DNA of 48,262 bases from Spirogloea muscicola (GCA_009602725.1 WELB01000017.1:48742-97003), one strand, 5' to 3'; positions 38,148-47,891 are shown, counted from the stretch's first letter. Made by a program: numbers and translations. The notes: generated from the sequence alone by a model not told the origin.

Positions 38148-40763
38148 ATGTCCATCTCTGAGATCATTGCTCCACTCCGGTGCTGGACCTTGGCATTTAG
38201 TTTACGGATGACTAGAGGCAAGGTGTATACTCAGCCCTGAATCTTCCAGCTAATACTCATGGCCAGAAGTCAGCAGTAAAAGTCTACTAACATGGATACA
38301 AAGTCAAATATAGAACTTGTCCTTGACCCCTAAACCTGGACCTCTGCTGGTGCAAGCTCCAGACAGCGGGCCTGAGGGCCTGAGAAAGTTGTACAGCGGG
38401 TAACTTAGAGACTATTGACAGTAACGCCTGGGCAATGCCGTCTCATTCTTTGAGCGCCTGCTGGCTGTTGAAAGACCCCAGAGTCGAGAGTCAAGAGCAA
38501 CCCTCCTCCAGCTTGCTTGGTGCAACTCGATCGCTGAGCCTAGACTGACCCAATATAAAGACCGCTGCAATTTCTCCCTGTGCTTGGGGTGCACAGGGAG
38601 AAATTGCACCGCTGGAACACGCACATGTGAGCAACAGCAGACCTGGTGGTGGGAAAAGAAAATTTTACACTACATCCTGAGTCCTTCATACCAAGGTTTC
38701 TGCCTCGAGAAAAAGCTGAAACAAATTCTGTGCACTGATCCCGGCCATGCAGATCCTGATGTCAAGCCGCCGTGGCGCTGGCTCAAGGTTTGCAGGGGGC
38801 GCTGCACTTTTTTTGAGCTAAGTCTACGGAGGCGGAGCAGTGGCCTGAGCCAAAGCTGTGCCGTCGGCACGTCAGCTGCAGTGCCCACCTTCTTGAGCAC
38901 CATTGGCGAGGAGCCGCTCCGCCCCGTTGCAGCACCCGCCAGCGCCAAGCAGCAGTGCCACTCTTGGAGCCGCCCACGTCAAACAATTTCTGGCAGCACT
39001 GCAAGCCGGGCCTGCTCCGCCTGGACGGCCTCCACGAGGAGCTCTTTGTCCGGCTAGTACACAACATGGGTGCTCCAACGTCGGCAGCGACTCGGCGCGA
39101 CGTCTTGGGCGAGTCACGAAGGGCTTCCGAGCTCCACGGCCCGCGGTTCTGAGGATGGCGACTGTCAGGCCCGCCCAACGGCGGTCCACAACGTGGGCGC
39201 TCGGAGCCCGAGGTATGAGGCCCGCGCAAGCACGGCGCTGGGGCGCCTAGGCGACGACGCCGCTCCAAACGCCGTCGCCCTCATCCCAAATGCTCGTCCT
39301 TATCAGTCGTTGTGGGGCTTCACCACTGCGGGCTTCACCACTGCGGACTCCAGGCTTGAGGCGACAGCAAGCTCTTGAGGCTTTGAGACTCACGAGGCTC
39401 TTTCCTCTTTCTTCTTTTGAGGCTTTCCATTGCCTGCAGCATCCCCGGCACATGCCTTGCATTCTCGTAGTGGTCGTGCCCCTGTCTGCCGCCTCAGGCT
39501 ATTAGCAGGGCAACTCCGTTCCTGCTGCCAATATTGCCTACTTGACGGCTGCCGACGAGGGGTTACTGAGCAGGCACCCCACAGGGGTCTCTATGCTTTT
39601 CGGCTTTTTCAAAGCTCACTCCAACTTTGTTCAAGATAATAACGTTCAATATAACAAAGTCCTGAACACCCTCCTGCATGCACCTGACTGACTTTTACAG
39701 CCGCTCTTCAATATCAGCAGCCGCGTTTGTCTCGAACAGTGAAAGGAGAGACCTCGGCGTCCTCGAGGTTGAGGTGCCTCTTCAATCTTGCCAGTGCACA
39801 GTCAGTGACCTTGCATAGCGTTTGTGGAGACATTGCCAACGTTTGGGAAGACCAACTGTTGGGCCAACGCTCAGCTCATCCGTCTCTGGCGACACCCTTG
39901 TCCCATCATGGCCTTGGAAAGTTTCAGCAAGCCACCACTGCTGTCAGGCTGGACTCTTGGCTCGGTTGTGTTGGATGCAAGTAATGCAAAGTCGTGCAGC
40001 AAGGGAAACCGGCTATGGCCACACCAGCATGGAGTATAAATGACATCGCCCATAGCTTTGCATCGTCCACTCGACAGCTATGCTTAAATTGCCGTCGGTG
40101 GCAATGTCGCTGCGCGGCACGCCGCTGGCGGGTTGAGGTGGGCAGGCCTCACTGGTGAGACTCGCAGTTGCGCAGAGGGAGTGAGTGCTCTAGGTTGCGG
40201 AAGGCGCCGCCCAGGAAATCAGAAAGTGCTCGCCCATAGAGAGAGAAGGCGCGCGATGCGCATGACATTGATAGGGAGGCCAAGCCTAGCCTTACAAATG
40301 TCCTGTTATGGGGTAATGAGCTAGCTAAGGGGGACACTAATATCCGCGAGTGAGCACATGCATATCTGACAAGCTCAGCTGAGGAGCCAAACCACCACCA
40401 TGGAAGCCGTTAGCAAAGCCAGCCCCTCTTCTCTATGGGCCGACATCATGCCGGTACTCCAGAGGCGCGGCAGACCCTACATCAGGCGTCTGGATGTGGT
40501 TGCGACCCACCGCTCCGTTGCCAGCCCAAAAAGAATGGACAACGTCTAAAGGAGGCTAATGGCGAGGGCGACAGCGCAGCGCTGCATCCTGGCTGGCTTT
40601 AATAGCAGCCGCACTCCTCATCATCCACAGAGCGTGGGACGCGCCCGACGCAGAGCGAGCAGGCGGCTGTGGGCGATAGCGGCGGTCCGAAGCGGAACGG
40701 CGGCCGTGCTTGGAAGCCGCAGGCCGGCAAGAAGACTGCGGCTGTAGACAGCCAGATGCATAT
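38148..40763. other. Gene-poor region upstream of MPG and before the retroelement
   Basis: I see no complete gene here. It contains a 17-bp hairpin (38567-38607) and a doubled GGCTTCACCACTGCG at about 39317-39347. Short pieces of the retroelement tail occur, for example AGAAAGTGCTCGCCCATAGAG near 40221 and AAAGCCAGCCCC near 40416. One open stretch at about 38979-39152 reads WQHCKPGLLRLDGLHEELF and resembles coding sequence, perhaps an F-box/LRR-like fragment, but no exon structure could be built. Confidence 0.4.
38567..38607. repeat. Perfect 17-bp hairpin with 7-nt loop
   Basis: GCAATTTCTCCCTGTGC (38567-38583) and GCACAGGGAGAAATTGC (38591-38607) are perfect reverse complements around TTGGGGT. 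An uninterrupted 17-bp stem is very unlikely by chance. It could be a transcribed stem-loop, a small-RNA precursor core, or a trace of an inverted duplication. Confidence 0.85.
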
Positions 40764-40952
40764 AGAAGAAGAAAGTGCTCGCCCATTGAGGATAGGGGCT
40801 GGAAAAGCCAGCCCAAAGAAGAATGAACAGAGTACGAGAAGGGGGCCAGGGGAAGCGCTAAGTAAAACAAGCACACAAAGAAACAAAGCAGCTACGAATC
40901 ACTCAGTAACCCCTGCTAAGCAGCCGCGGATCAGAGATGCTAGGCTCGTGGA
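40764..40952 (-). repeat. 3' tail of the minus-strand non-LTR retroelement
   Basis: Read on the minus strand, this is the 3' untranslated tail that follows the endonuclease remnant. It runs from GAGCCTAGCATCTCTGAT, through GGGGTTACTGAGTGATTCGT, to GGGCTGGCTTTTCCAGCCCC and AATGGGCGAGCACTTTC. The same tail recurs on the plus strand between 43,224 and 43,815, which defines it as a repeat family. The 3' boundary lies near the GAAGAAGAAAG stretch. Confidence 0.75.
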
Positions 40953-40962
40953 AGTGGGTCCC

Positions 40963-43200
40963 CTAGCCAGAGCCAGAGGCAGCAGCGAGGGCTCTGCCAG
41001 CACGAAGGTGCAGCGCGCGGGCCATAGACCTCTGCAGCGAGACGGCCAGCCGCATTCGATACACTTGCGCCAGCGACCCGGCTGCAGGAAAGTCTAACGG
41101 CTCCCCAGGGAAGCGACGGGTGATGGTGTGGCGGGCGAGCTGGGTGAGCAGCTCGAGCCACGGAGCGCCCAGCGCCCCATGGGTGTCAATTGCCAACGGG
41201 AAGAATTCGTCTTCCCGCGGATGGTCGGCGTACTTGAGCTCTTTAGCCCGAGCAGCGCAGACGACCGCATACCCAACCTTGGTGGCACATTGGGCTGGGT
41301 GTGAGCGGTCGTATGCGTCGGTGGTCACCACGTCCAGGAGAAGACGGGGCCCGCCGGCCTGTGGGGTGACCACCAGGTCTAAGCGACGGGCGTGGAAGCC
41401 GTCGGCCCTTTTCATGGAGCGGCATGACACCGGATTGCTCCGCTGCCACCGAGAAGCCAGCCTCTACCAGGATGCCATGCATCACAGCGCGGCGGCGGTC
41501 GTGGGCCGCTGTCCGCTCGCCGCCGTGGCGCAGAACATGAGCGGCCAGCTCCCCGGACTCGGCCCCTTGCTCGCCGCATACACGCTGACGCACGCCCTGG
41601 AGACATGGAGGCGGCAGTCCCAGGAGCCGGTGGACGGCAGTGCGAAGGCAGTGCGAAATACCTCATCGGGAAGAGTGAGGGCTGTCATTGATGGGGAGGG
41701 CCTGAAGCCACGCCGCTGCCCCCCGCGAGGAGGCCGATTGAAGTCTTGCGCGCCTGCGCAAGTCGGTCTCGGGGAGCTGCAGCACGGTGGTGGTGTAGGC
41801 TGCCTTGTCGACTACGGCCGCGAAGCGCGCTTGGACGCGCAGGTCAGCAGTGTGCGCGAGGTGCGCAAAGGAGACCACCTGGCCTGCCAGGTCCGGGTGC
41901 GCCGCGAGCAGCTCCTGGTGGGCGGAGCGAAGCGACACCTGGAACGGCAGCGCGCCTATGTCAACCTCGACCACCGCCTGCTCCAGTGCACGCCGGCCGT
42001 GGACCATGAAGCGCTGGGCCACGGAGGCGGCAGTCTGCGCCCAGCTGCCGAGGTATGCAGCCCTGCAAGAACGGGCGAGCGGGCGCAGGCCGAGACCACC
42101 GTGGCTGAGGGGTATGGCCGCCTGGTGGATAGCGGCTGGCGACTGGAGGAAGCCCTAGTGGCGGACCAGGGCCGCCAAGCTCGCCACCATGCCTGCATCG
42201 AAATCCGCGTACGACGCCAACGCCCCTGGGGATGGCGGAGTGGCCCGCGTCAATTACTGGGGCCGCTGCCCAATGGCCTTGGTCAACGACAGCTGCATAT
42301 CGTCCAGCTCGGGAAGCCGGGCCGCAAGCTGAAGATGCTCCGCAAGGCGGGCTCGCAGCTGCCCCTCCACGAAGGACGGCGCGCCGATGGGGACCCCCAG
42401 CAGGGTGAAGCCATCTGCTGGAGACTGGCAGCCGGTGGGCAGCGTCAGGGTGGGTGGGAGGCCGCAGGGAGACCAAGCCGCGCACTTTCGACGCCCGGCT
42501 GGACAGGCCGAGGGTGGCCAGCTGCAGCTCAAAAGTGACGAAGGCCGCCGCCACGTCTTCCGGAGGGCCGACTATGGTGGTGTCGTTCCGCGAAGGTGGG
42601 GAGTGGGACTCCTGGGTGTGCCGCCGCGGTAGCCTGCAGAGCCCGGTGGTGAGCGAGCGCAAAGTAGAAGCCGGCGAGGGGGTCCCCTTGCCGCGTGCCC
42701 GCTTGGGACTGCAGGACCTCCACTTAATCACCCCCTGTCCGCCAGAGGAGGCCGCTGGGCTGACTGTACCCCAAGCGGAACAAGGGTACCAGGGAGGGGA
42801 AGTGTGCCCGGAGCTCCTCCGCAATACTGGCGCGCTCCACAGTGTTGAAGGCATTCTTCACGTCAACGGCCAGCACAAGCCACCCCGGGTGCTGGTCCAA
42901 GGTCGCACGAACCCCGTGGACGACGGCCTCGCCCCCACTCCGCAGCCCCGCGCCGTACTGGTGTGGCGCCATGTGCACCTGCGCCGGCCCCGCATGCTGC
43001 TGCCAGAGTACGCGGCTCACCAGGCGGTACAGGACCTCCCCAATGGCAATGGGCCTGACTCCCCCGCTCGGCTTGTCGAGGGCGAGCAGCGTGCTGGTGC
43101 ACAGTACGCCGCGGATGCTGGCCGGCACATTGTCTCGGGCCATATGCTGCACATAGAAGAAGGGATTCAATTTTCACATCGGCGGAGCAACAGGCTAGGC
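40963..43200 (-). pseudogene. 5'-truncated, frame-broken non-LTR retrotransposon (RT and REL endonuclease remnants)
   Basis: Minus strand. RT fingers and palm: LDKPSGGVRPIAIGEVLYRL, then motif A AVDVKNAFNTVE (about 42833-42870) and motif B QAGTRQGDPLAGFYFALA (about 42653-42710). An in-frame TAA lies at 42724-42726 between A and B. A frame shift falls at the YxDD site (about 42575-42597), where only RNDTTIVGPPEDVAAAF can be read. Further shifts separate ADGFTLLGVPIGAPSFVEGQ and AAIPLSHGGLGLRPLA. The C-terminus keeps a zinc-knuckle-like region and a PD-(D/E)XK-like segment: LDLVVTPQAGGPRLLLDVVT, then FFPLAIDTHGALGAPWLELL. This order fits REL-endonuclease non-LTR elements (R2/CRE/NeSL/Utopia-like); the clade is not assigned. 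The 5' end is lost at about 43,200. The copy is not functional. Confidence 0.85.
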
Positions 43201-43223
43201 AAATACGCCGCTCTTAATCAGTA

Positions 43224-43815
43224 CCCCCTTCTCGTACTCTGTTCATTCTTTTTCGGGCTGGTTGTTCCAGCCCCTATTCTCAATGGGCGAGCACTTTCTT
43301 CTTTTCCCAGGAGCCTAGCGTATCTGACCTGAGGCTGCTTAGCAGGGGTTACTGAGTGATCCGTAGCTGCTTTGATTCTGTGTGCTTGTTTTTCTTAGCG
43401 CTTCCCCTGGCCCCCTTCTCGTATTCTGTTCATTCTTTTTTGGGCTGGCTTTTCCCTAGTATGTTGTCGTGATTGGTAGAGTAGAGGAGTCCTTCCTCGG
43501 CTTCTCATTCTTCGGCTTTGGACATTGTCGATTCTTTTTGGGCTGGCTTTGCCAGCCCCTCTTTCTTTATGGGCGACCCACTTCCAGGACCCTAGCCTCT
43601 CTGATTTGCGGCTGCTTAGCAGGGGTTACTGAGTAATTTGTAGCTGCTTTCTTTCTTTGTGTGCTTTGGTTTCTTAGCGCTTCCTCTGGCTTCCTCTGGC
43701 CCCCTTCTCGTTCTTTGTTCATTCTTTTTTGGGCTGGCTTGTCCAGCCCCTATCCTCAATGGGCGAGCCTTCTTTCCAGCCCCTATTCTCAATGGGCGAG
43801 CACTTTCTCTTTTTC
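43224..43815 (+). repeat. Head-to-tail array of plus-strand retroelement 3' tails
   Basis: Partial tail copies at 43224-43306, 43312-43456, 43530-43577, 43591-43769 and 43775-43815, all on the plus strand and opposite to the adjacent RT remnant. Most contain GGGCTGG, a 5-nt loop (TTGTT, CTTTG or CTTGT) and CCAGCCC, followed by a variant of AATGGGCGAGCACTTTC. The copies differ by several substitutions, so they are of different age or source. Confidence 0.75.
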
Positions 43816-43829
43816 CACTCAGCAACTCC

Positions 43830-43860
43830 ACCACACAATGCAATCGTTGCATTGTGTGGT
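43830..43860. repeat. Perfect 14-bp hairpin with 3-nt loop
   Basis: ACCACACAATGCAA and TTGCATTGTGTGGT are perfect arms around TCG. The hairpin lies between the tail array and the tRNA-like segment, at the 3' side of the latter when read on the minus strand. Confidence 0.85.
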
Positions 43861-43895
43861 TGACACCGGCAGCAACAGTGAGCGGTGGCGGTTTT

Positions 43896-43963
43896 GGCGC
43901 CAGGGTGGGGATTCGAACCCCCAACCGGAGCGCGAGAAGCACAGCCTGAGTGCCCGCGTTACC
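43896..43963 (-). other. tRNA-like 3' half, possible tRNA pseudogene or SINE head
   Basis: Read on the minus strand, GGGGGTTCGAATCCCC (43907-43922) is a textbook T arm with a Pol III B box. It is preceded by a possible variable arm and a GGCAC...GTGCT stem enclosing TCAGGCT, and by GGTAACGCG, which resembles a D-stem 3' side. Upstream, where the acceptor and D-arm 5' halves should be, lies simple sequence, so no full cloverleaf forms. The loop lacks the invariant T33, so no anticodon is assigned. Confidence 0.4.
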
Positions 43964-44033
43964 CCCCTCCCTCCTCCCCCGCCCGCGCGCTTGCTTCCGC
44001 TTTCTCCCTCGCTCCCTCCCTCCCTCCCTCCCA

Positions 44034-44034
<1 letters not shown>

Positions 44035-44120
<86 letters not shown>

Positions 44121-44138
44121 NCTCTCTCTCTCTCTCTC
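44035..44138. repeat. (CT)n microsatellite, about 52 units, with an N
   Basis: An almost pure CT run of about 104 bp with an unresolved base at 44121, ending 150 bp before the DnaJ start codon. The N probably marks an assembly uncertainty, so the true length may differ. Polypyrimidine tracts of this kind are common in promoters and 5' leaders. Confidence 0.95.
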
Positions 44139-44286
44139 CCCCCTCCCCCCCTCATTCTCCCCCCCTCTCTCTCTGCCTCGCGCGCTCGCGCCGGGCAACC
44201 GGCCGCCGTCTTGCCCGTGCACTGCTCGCCGCCCAGTCGCAAAAGGCGTGCAAGCGCAGCGCAGACGTCCACAGCGAGGCAGTCCA

Positions 44287-46116
44287 ATGGCCGCCAGGAG
44301 GGCAGGGCGCAAGAGGGCAGCAGCAGCGGCAGAGCCGGCGGCTGCGGACGAGGAGGAAGGGCCGCAGCGGCGGGAAGAGGGCGAGGAGGACGCCAACGGC
44401 GGCGCCGGCCCTGCGCCTGGCGAAGACAGGGACGGAGGCGCGGCGCCCCACCCGCTTGGCGGCAAGGACCTCTACCAGGCAAGGCTGCAAGGGCGCCCAG
44501 CCTAATTGGCTCTTGACATGGCAGCACTTTCCGCAGCAGAGATTCACAGCCGCAGCGGCGTGCCATGCAGGCGCTGGGCGTGGATCGCGGCGCGACCGCA
44601 GAGCAGATCCGGCGCGCATATCATCGTCTGGCGCTGCGTCTGCACCCCGACAAGAATCCAGGCGACGCCGTGCGCATCCCTCTGGCACCCTCGCAAGGCT
44701 TGCCTGCGCATTCGGTGCCGTGTTATTGCGCCGCAGCATGTTTGCCTATCACCCAGGCGCCCGCCACCACCGCCGCTGCCGCCGCAGGCCGCCAAGGAGA
44801 ACTTCCAGAGCCTGCAGCAGGTCTTTGCCGTGCTGGGCGACGCCGAGCGGCGGCGCGTCTACGACCAGACTGGCAGCCTGGACGACGCAGTGAGCGCCTG
44901 CAGCCAGACAGTGCGCCGCCTCTGCCGACGTCCTCGCAGAAGCCTGAGACCTGTCGTTGCTGTGGGTGACACCCCCGGCGTCATGCAATACGCAGGAGCT
45001 CTCGGGCGCCGCGTTTGACAGCCTGTACGAGTTCTACCGCAACGTCTTCAAGAAGGTGCGGCACACGCCCCCAACAATGCAAGAATTTGTGGTGCATCAC
45101 CTCTCTCCAACTAGTGGACTGACGTGGGGAAATGGGCCCCTGCAACGGGCAGGTTTCGGCTGATGACATAGTGGCCTTTGAGGCCGACTACCGTGGCTCG
45201 GCTGAGGAGACGGCCGATCTCAAGCAGCTGTATCGGCGCTTCAAAGGCAACATGACCATGTGAGGCATCTCATGCAGCATCCTGCCGCTGAACGTCGAGC
45301 GGGCTTGTTGGACCTGCGAGTGGACGGCCTAAGGCGGCTACTCTGACCAGCACATGGCAAAGCTTCGCCAGCGAAGTAATGGTGGCCTGCTGCACGCTGA
45401 TGGCCTTAGGGTGATGGCGTGGATGTTGTGCTCTTCTGACGCCGACTGCCACCGCTTCATGACCATCCTAGACGACGCTGTGGCTGAAGGCGAGCTTTAC
45501 TGACACCACCGTTCATGCAAGGCTTTGCACTGCTTCTCAGTGCCTCAAGGCTGTGGGGCTGGTTTCAAGGTCCTGACATGCCAGCCTTGTTTCACGCTGG
45601 TGTCACTTGCATAAGCAGGCGAGCTTCCGGAGCGCAAAGCGTACCGCCGATGGGCTCAGCGGGTTGCCAAAAGAGGGCCTCCTCCAGAGTCTCCACTGAA
45701 GCCGGCTGCCAGAAGGTCAGGCGACGAGATAGACGTCTCACACTTTCAAGCTCGGCTCCTATTTTGCTGGTCTGACAGATGATGTTTGTTGTAATGGTAA
45801 GGTCAAGTCACACATGCAGCGACTCACTGTATTATTGCTGAGATTGTACTTGGAACTGCCGCATAGGGACGGCAATGGCGGCTCCCAGGGAGACCTCGCG
45901 GCACTCATTCGCAGCCGGCAGGGGCAGCGTGGTGAGGAGCTCGTGGCAGTGCTCGCTGCTAAGTATGGCAAGCCCGAAGGCAATCGGGTGGGCAAGCGGC
46001 GGGGCGGCGCAGAGGTAGCCGGCGGCGCTGCTGCGCACGAGCCTTCTGAAGAGGATTTTGCAATTGCACACAAGCTAGTGATGGCCCGCCGCGGCGTCGC
46101 AAAGCCAAAGAAGTAG
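44287..46116 (+). CDS. DNAJC9: J-domain co-chaperone, DNAJC9 / plant DnaJ6 type
   Basis: Eight exons: 44287-44478, 44571-44669, 44788-44889, 44996-45055, 45153-45259, 45410-45489, 45619-45715, 45867-46116, giving 328 residues with consistent phases. An Ala/Glu-rich N-terminus leads to the J domain: DLYQALGVDRGATAEQIRRAY, the HPD tripeptide in LRLHPDKNPGDA, then FQSLQQVFAVLGDAERRRVYD. Downstream blocks match DNAJC9/DnaJ6: YEFYRNVFKKV, DIVAFEADYRGS, DLKQLYRRFKGNM, CHRFMTILDDAVAEGEL and KAYRRWAQRV, then a basic C-terminus ending AKPKK. DNAJC9 is known as an HSP70 co-chaperone and histone H3-H4 chaperone. Two introns need GC-AG splicing (44479-44570 and 45490-45618). The gene is intact although retroelement debris surrounds it. 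Confidence 0.9.
45490..45618 (+). mobile_element. Introner-like intron in the DnaJ gene
   Basis: This 129-bp intron starts GC and ends AG. The 10-bp sequence AGGCGAGCTT lies at both junctions (45488-45497 and 45617-45626) and survives once in the spliced mRNA, as expected of a target-site duplication. Inside, TGACACCACCGTTCATGCAA (from 45501) and the complement of GCCTTGTTTCACGCTGGTGT (from 45584) form imperfect inverted repeats sharing TGACACCA, CGT and CAAGGC. The first donor GC comes from the duplicated target itself. Removing the insert restores GAA-GGC-GAG-CTT in the conserved AEGEL motif. Confidence 0.6.
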
Positions 46117-46908
46117 CGCAGCGGGGGACGCGGGGCTTAGGGCCCTTTCTGGGAGAGTAGTACCACCTAGAAGTGAATCCACAATGTTGGGGCTGCATAA
46201 TACGCACTTGTGGGCTTTGCAATGTGAACTCCAACCTTGCCATGCTGCATTCAAGAGTCCTCTTGTGAAGATCGCATTACACCTGGTATTATAAAGAACA
46301 GGCTTAAGGATGTGGACTGCAGCCATGCGGGGGGTGGGCGTTATAATCCTGAGTGAGCCGCCCACTAGAGAAGAGCGTTCGCCAAGTGCATGAAGCCTGG
46401 TGCTGTCGTGCACATAGTATGCCGTCGGTCAGTGATTGTCATTTACAGCGGACTTAGGGTCCAGATATCGTCAAGAGGTCGAGGAAATTTGCTGTGTCCA
46501 CCGATGGTGCAACAGACTGAAGATACATTCTTGCGACCTTGCATTGGAGCTTCGAAGGGGCGACACACAGGTGTCACGCTGCGATGTAAGGCCAGGCCAG
46601 TATAAGGAGCAGTTTTGCTCAGTAAGGCGATGGCTGTGTGAGATGCCAGTCCAAGAATGAACAAGATACAGCTCTTCCAATGTAAGGCGATGGCTGTAAG
46701 AGGCCAGCCCACAAGGAGTGAACTAGGTCCGTAAGGGCCCTTAATAAAATAATAAGCAAGCATCATGTGGGATAATCACTTAGTAAACTCTACTTAGCAG
46801 CCGCAGGTAAGCAAGACTAGTCGCCGGAATGCAGTCCCCTTGACGAAAGCCAGAGGATGCAGCGAGAGCACAGTCAGCAAGCAGATGCAAGGCGTGGGCC
46901 ACGGACTG
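46117..46908 (-). repeat. Retroelement-tail repeats of a diverged subfamily
   Basis: On the minus strand, GGGCTGGCCTC and GGACTGGCATC, each followed by (A)CAGCCATCGCCTTAC, recur between about 46600 and 46720. Related TTGTTCATTCTTGG text recalls the main tail family. The remaining sequence, including 46120-46560, shows no gene. The DnaJ 3' UTR occupies the first part. Confidence 0.5.
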
Positions 46909-47060
46909 CTAGAAAATGATATAATACAGGCGCGTGCAAGACACCTGCGCTAGCGAGCCAGCGGCGTTGAAGTCGGCCTGCTCGCCTCGCCTGAGGGACA
47001 CAGCGCGGCGCGCAAGCTGGGTCAACAGGTCACGCCATTGAGATCTTGAAAGCCCCGTGC
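46909..47060 (-). pseudogene. Retroelement C-terminal fragment (REL-end), minus strand
   Basis: The minus strand encodes WRDLLTQLARRAVSLRRGEQ and AAGSLAQVSCTRLYY, aligned with WLELLTQLARHTITRRFPGE and AAGSLAQVYRMRLAV at the end of the larger element (40,963-43,200). Only the extreme C-terminus remains. Upstream on that strand (47090-47200) is more tail-like text with GGGCTGGCC, so several truncated copies are stacked. Confidence 0.65.
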
Positions 47061-47426
47061 ACATCGTTGGAAGTGGAACGAGAGAAGACTCTGGCAGTGG
47101 AGGGTGATGGCTGCAATTGGCCAGCCCAGGAGGATAAGGAGCACTGTCCGAAGGGGCCAAAAAAAGCGCTGAAGCACACAGCGATTCAAATAGCCACTGG
47201 GTGCTCGATATCCCCTGTTGAGCCCGCAAGCAGAGAAAGAAGTCTCTGTGTATCGGGTCCCCTGTCTATAGCCCAAGAATAGTATGCGTGTTTGAAAAGA
47301 ATGAAGAAAAAGTGGCCAAGTACAAAGGCAAGCACATCTCAAGACCTACATAACCTACAGCAGATTGACCCGCTCAGTATTCACGGGTCAAAACATAAAG
47401 GTCGCTAATCGATGCCTGAATACTAG

Positions 47427-47891
47427 ATGGCAGATACAAAGGGAGCGAACGCTCGTACCCTTGGGGTACTGATCAACGCGTACAAGGCTGGCGCACCCAC
47501 GTCAACCGCGTCTGGCTCGTCCACGTCCAGCGCGGAGCGCAAGAAGGAGCGGCACTACCAGGACCATCCCCGAGGGAACCATCTTTATCCGTGTGCCATG
47601 GATATCTATGGAGGCTACGGCGTAAAATGGTCCTCCCTGATCCAGCATCTGGCCCGGCTGGTTGATGCGCGTCGTCGAAGTCGGGGGGGCAGCTTGGGCC
47701 ACTCCAGCATTCCGCAGGCCTTAGTTGCATACTATAGAATGCGGCTCTCACTTCGTTTGCAGCGCTCGCAAGCATTGGCTCTTCATCAACGTGCAGGGCG
47801 CGGTTTAAGTCAGGCCTCCGGCTTTTGTGGCGGCGCTCCAGCTCCCCAAGTTGGCTTGTCGGATCTGTTTGTGCTCACCCGTGGGTACTGA
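47427..47891 (+). pseudogene. Retroelement C-terminal fragment, plus strand, with an intact 154-codon frame
   Basis: The open frame ends with MDIYGGYGVKWSSLIQHLAR, YYRMRLSLRLQRSQALALHQ and RAGRGLSQASG. These align with the DTHGALGAPWLELLTQLAR, YRMRLAVSLQRSMARALHL and RAGRALAAASG end of the minus-strand element, so this is a related copy in the opposite orientation. Its first about 50 residues (ARTLGVLINAYKAGAPTSTA...) do not match what I can see of the family. The catalytic parts are absent. A tail with TCTTTGGGCTGGCC follows near 48020. Confidence 0.65.

Noticed and set aside
38783-39268. 161-codon minus-strand open frame and overlapping frames
   Set aside because: Arg/Pro/Gly-rich composition, no conserved motif and no splice-supported neighbours.
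41120-42538. 472-codon plus-strand open frame
   Set aside because: It is antisense to the retrotransposon remnant, whose minus strand carries recognisable RT motifs. Its composition is that of a GC-rich shadow frame.
43896-43963. Functional tRNA gene
   Set aside because: Only the T arm is convincing. The acceptor and D-arm 5' side are absent and T33 is missing.
43661-44893. 410-codon plus-strand open frame across the CT repeat
   Set aside because: It translates the microsatellite as SLSL repeats and runs antisense or out of frame through repeats and the DnaJ gene. There is no conserved protein sequence.
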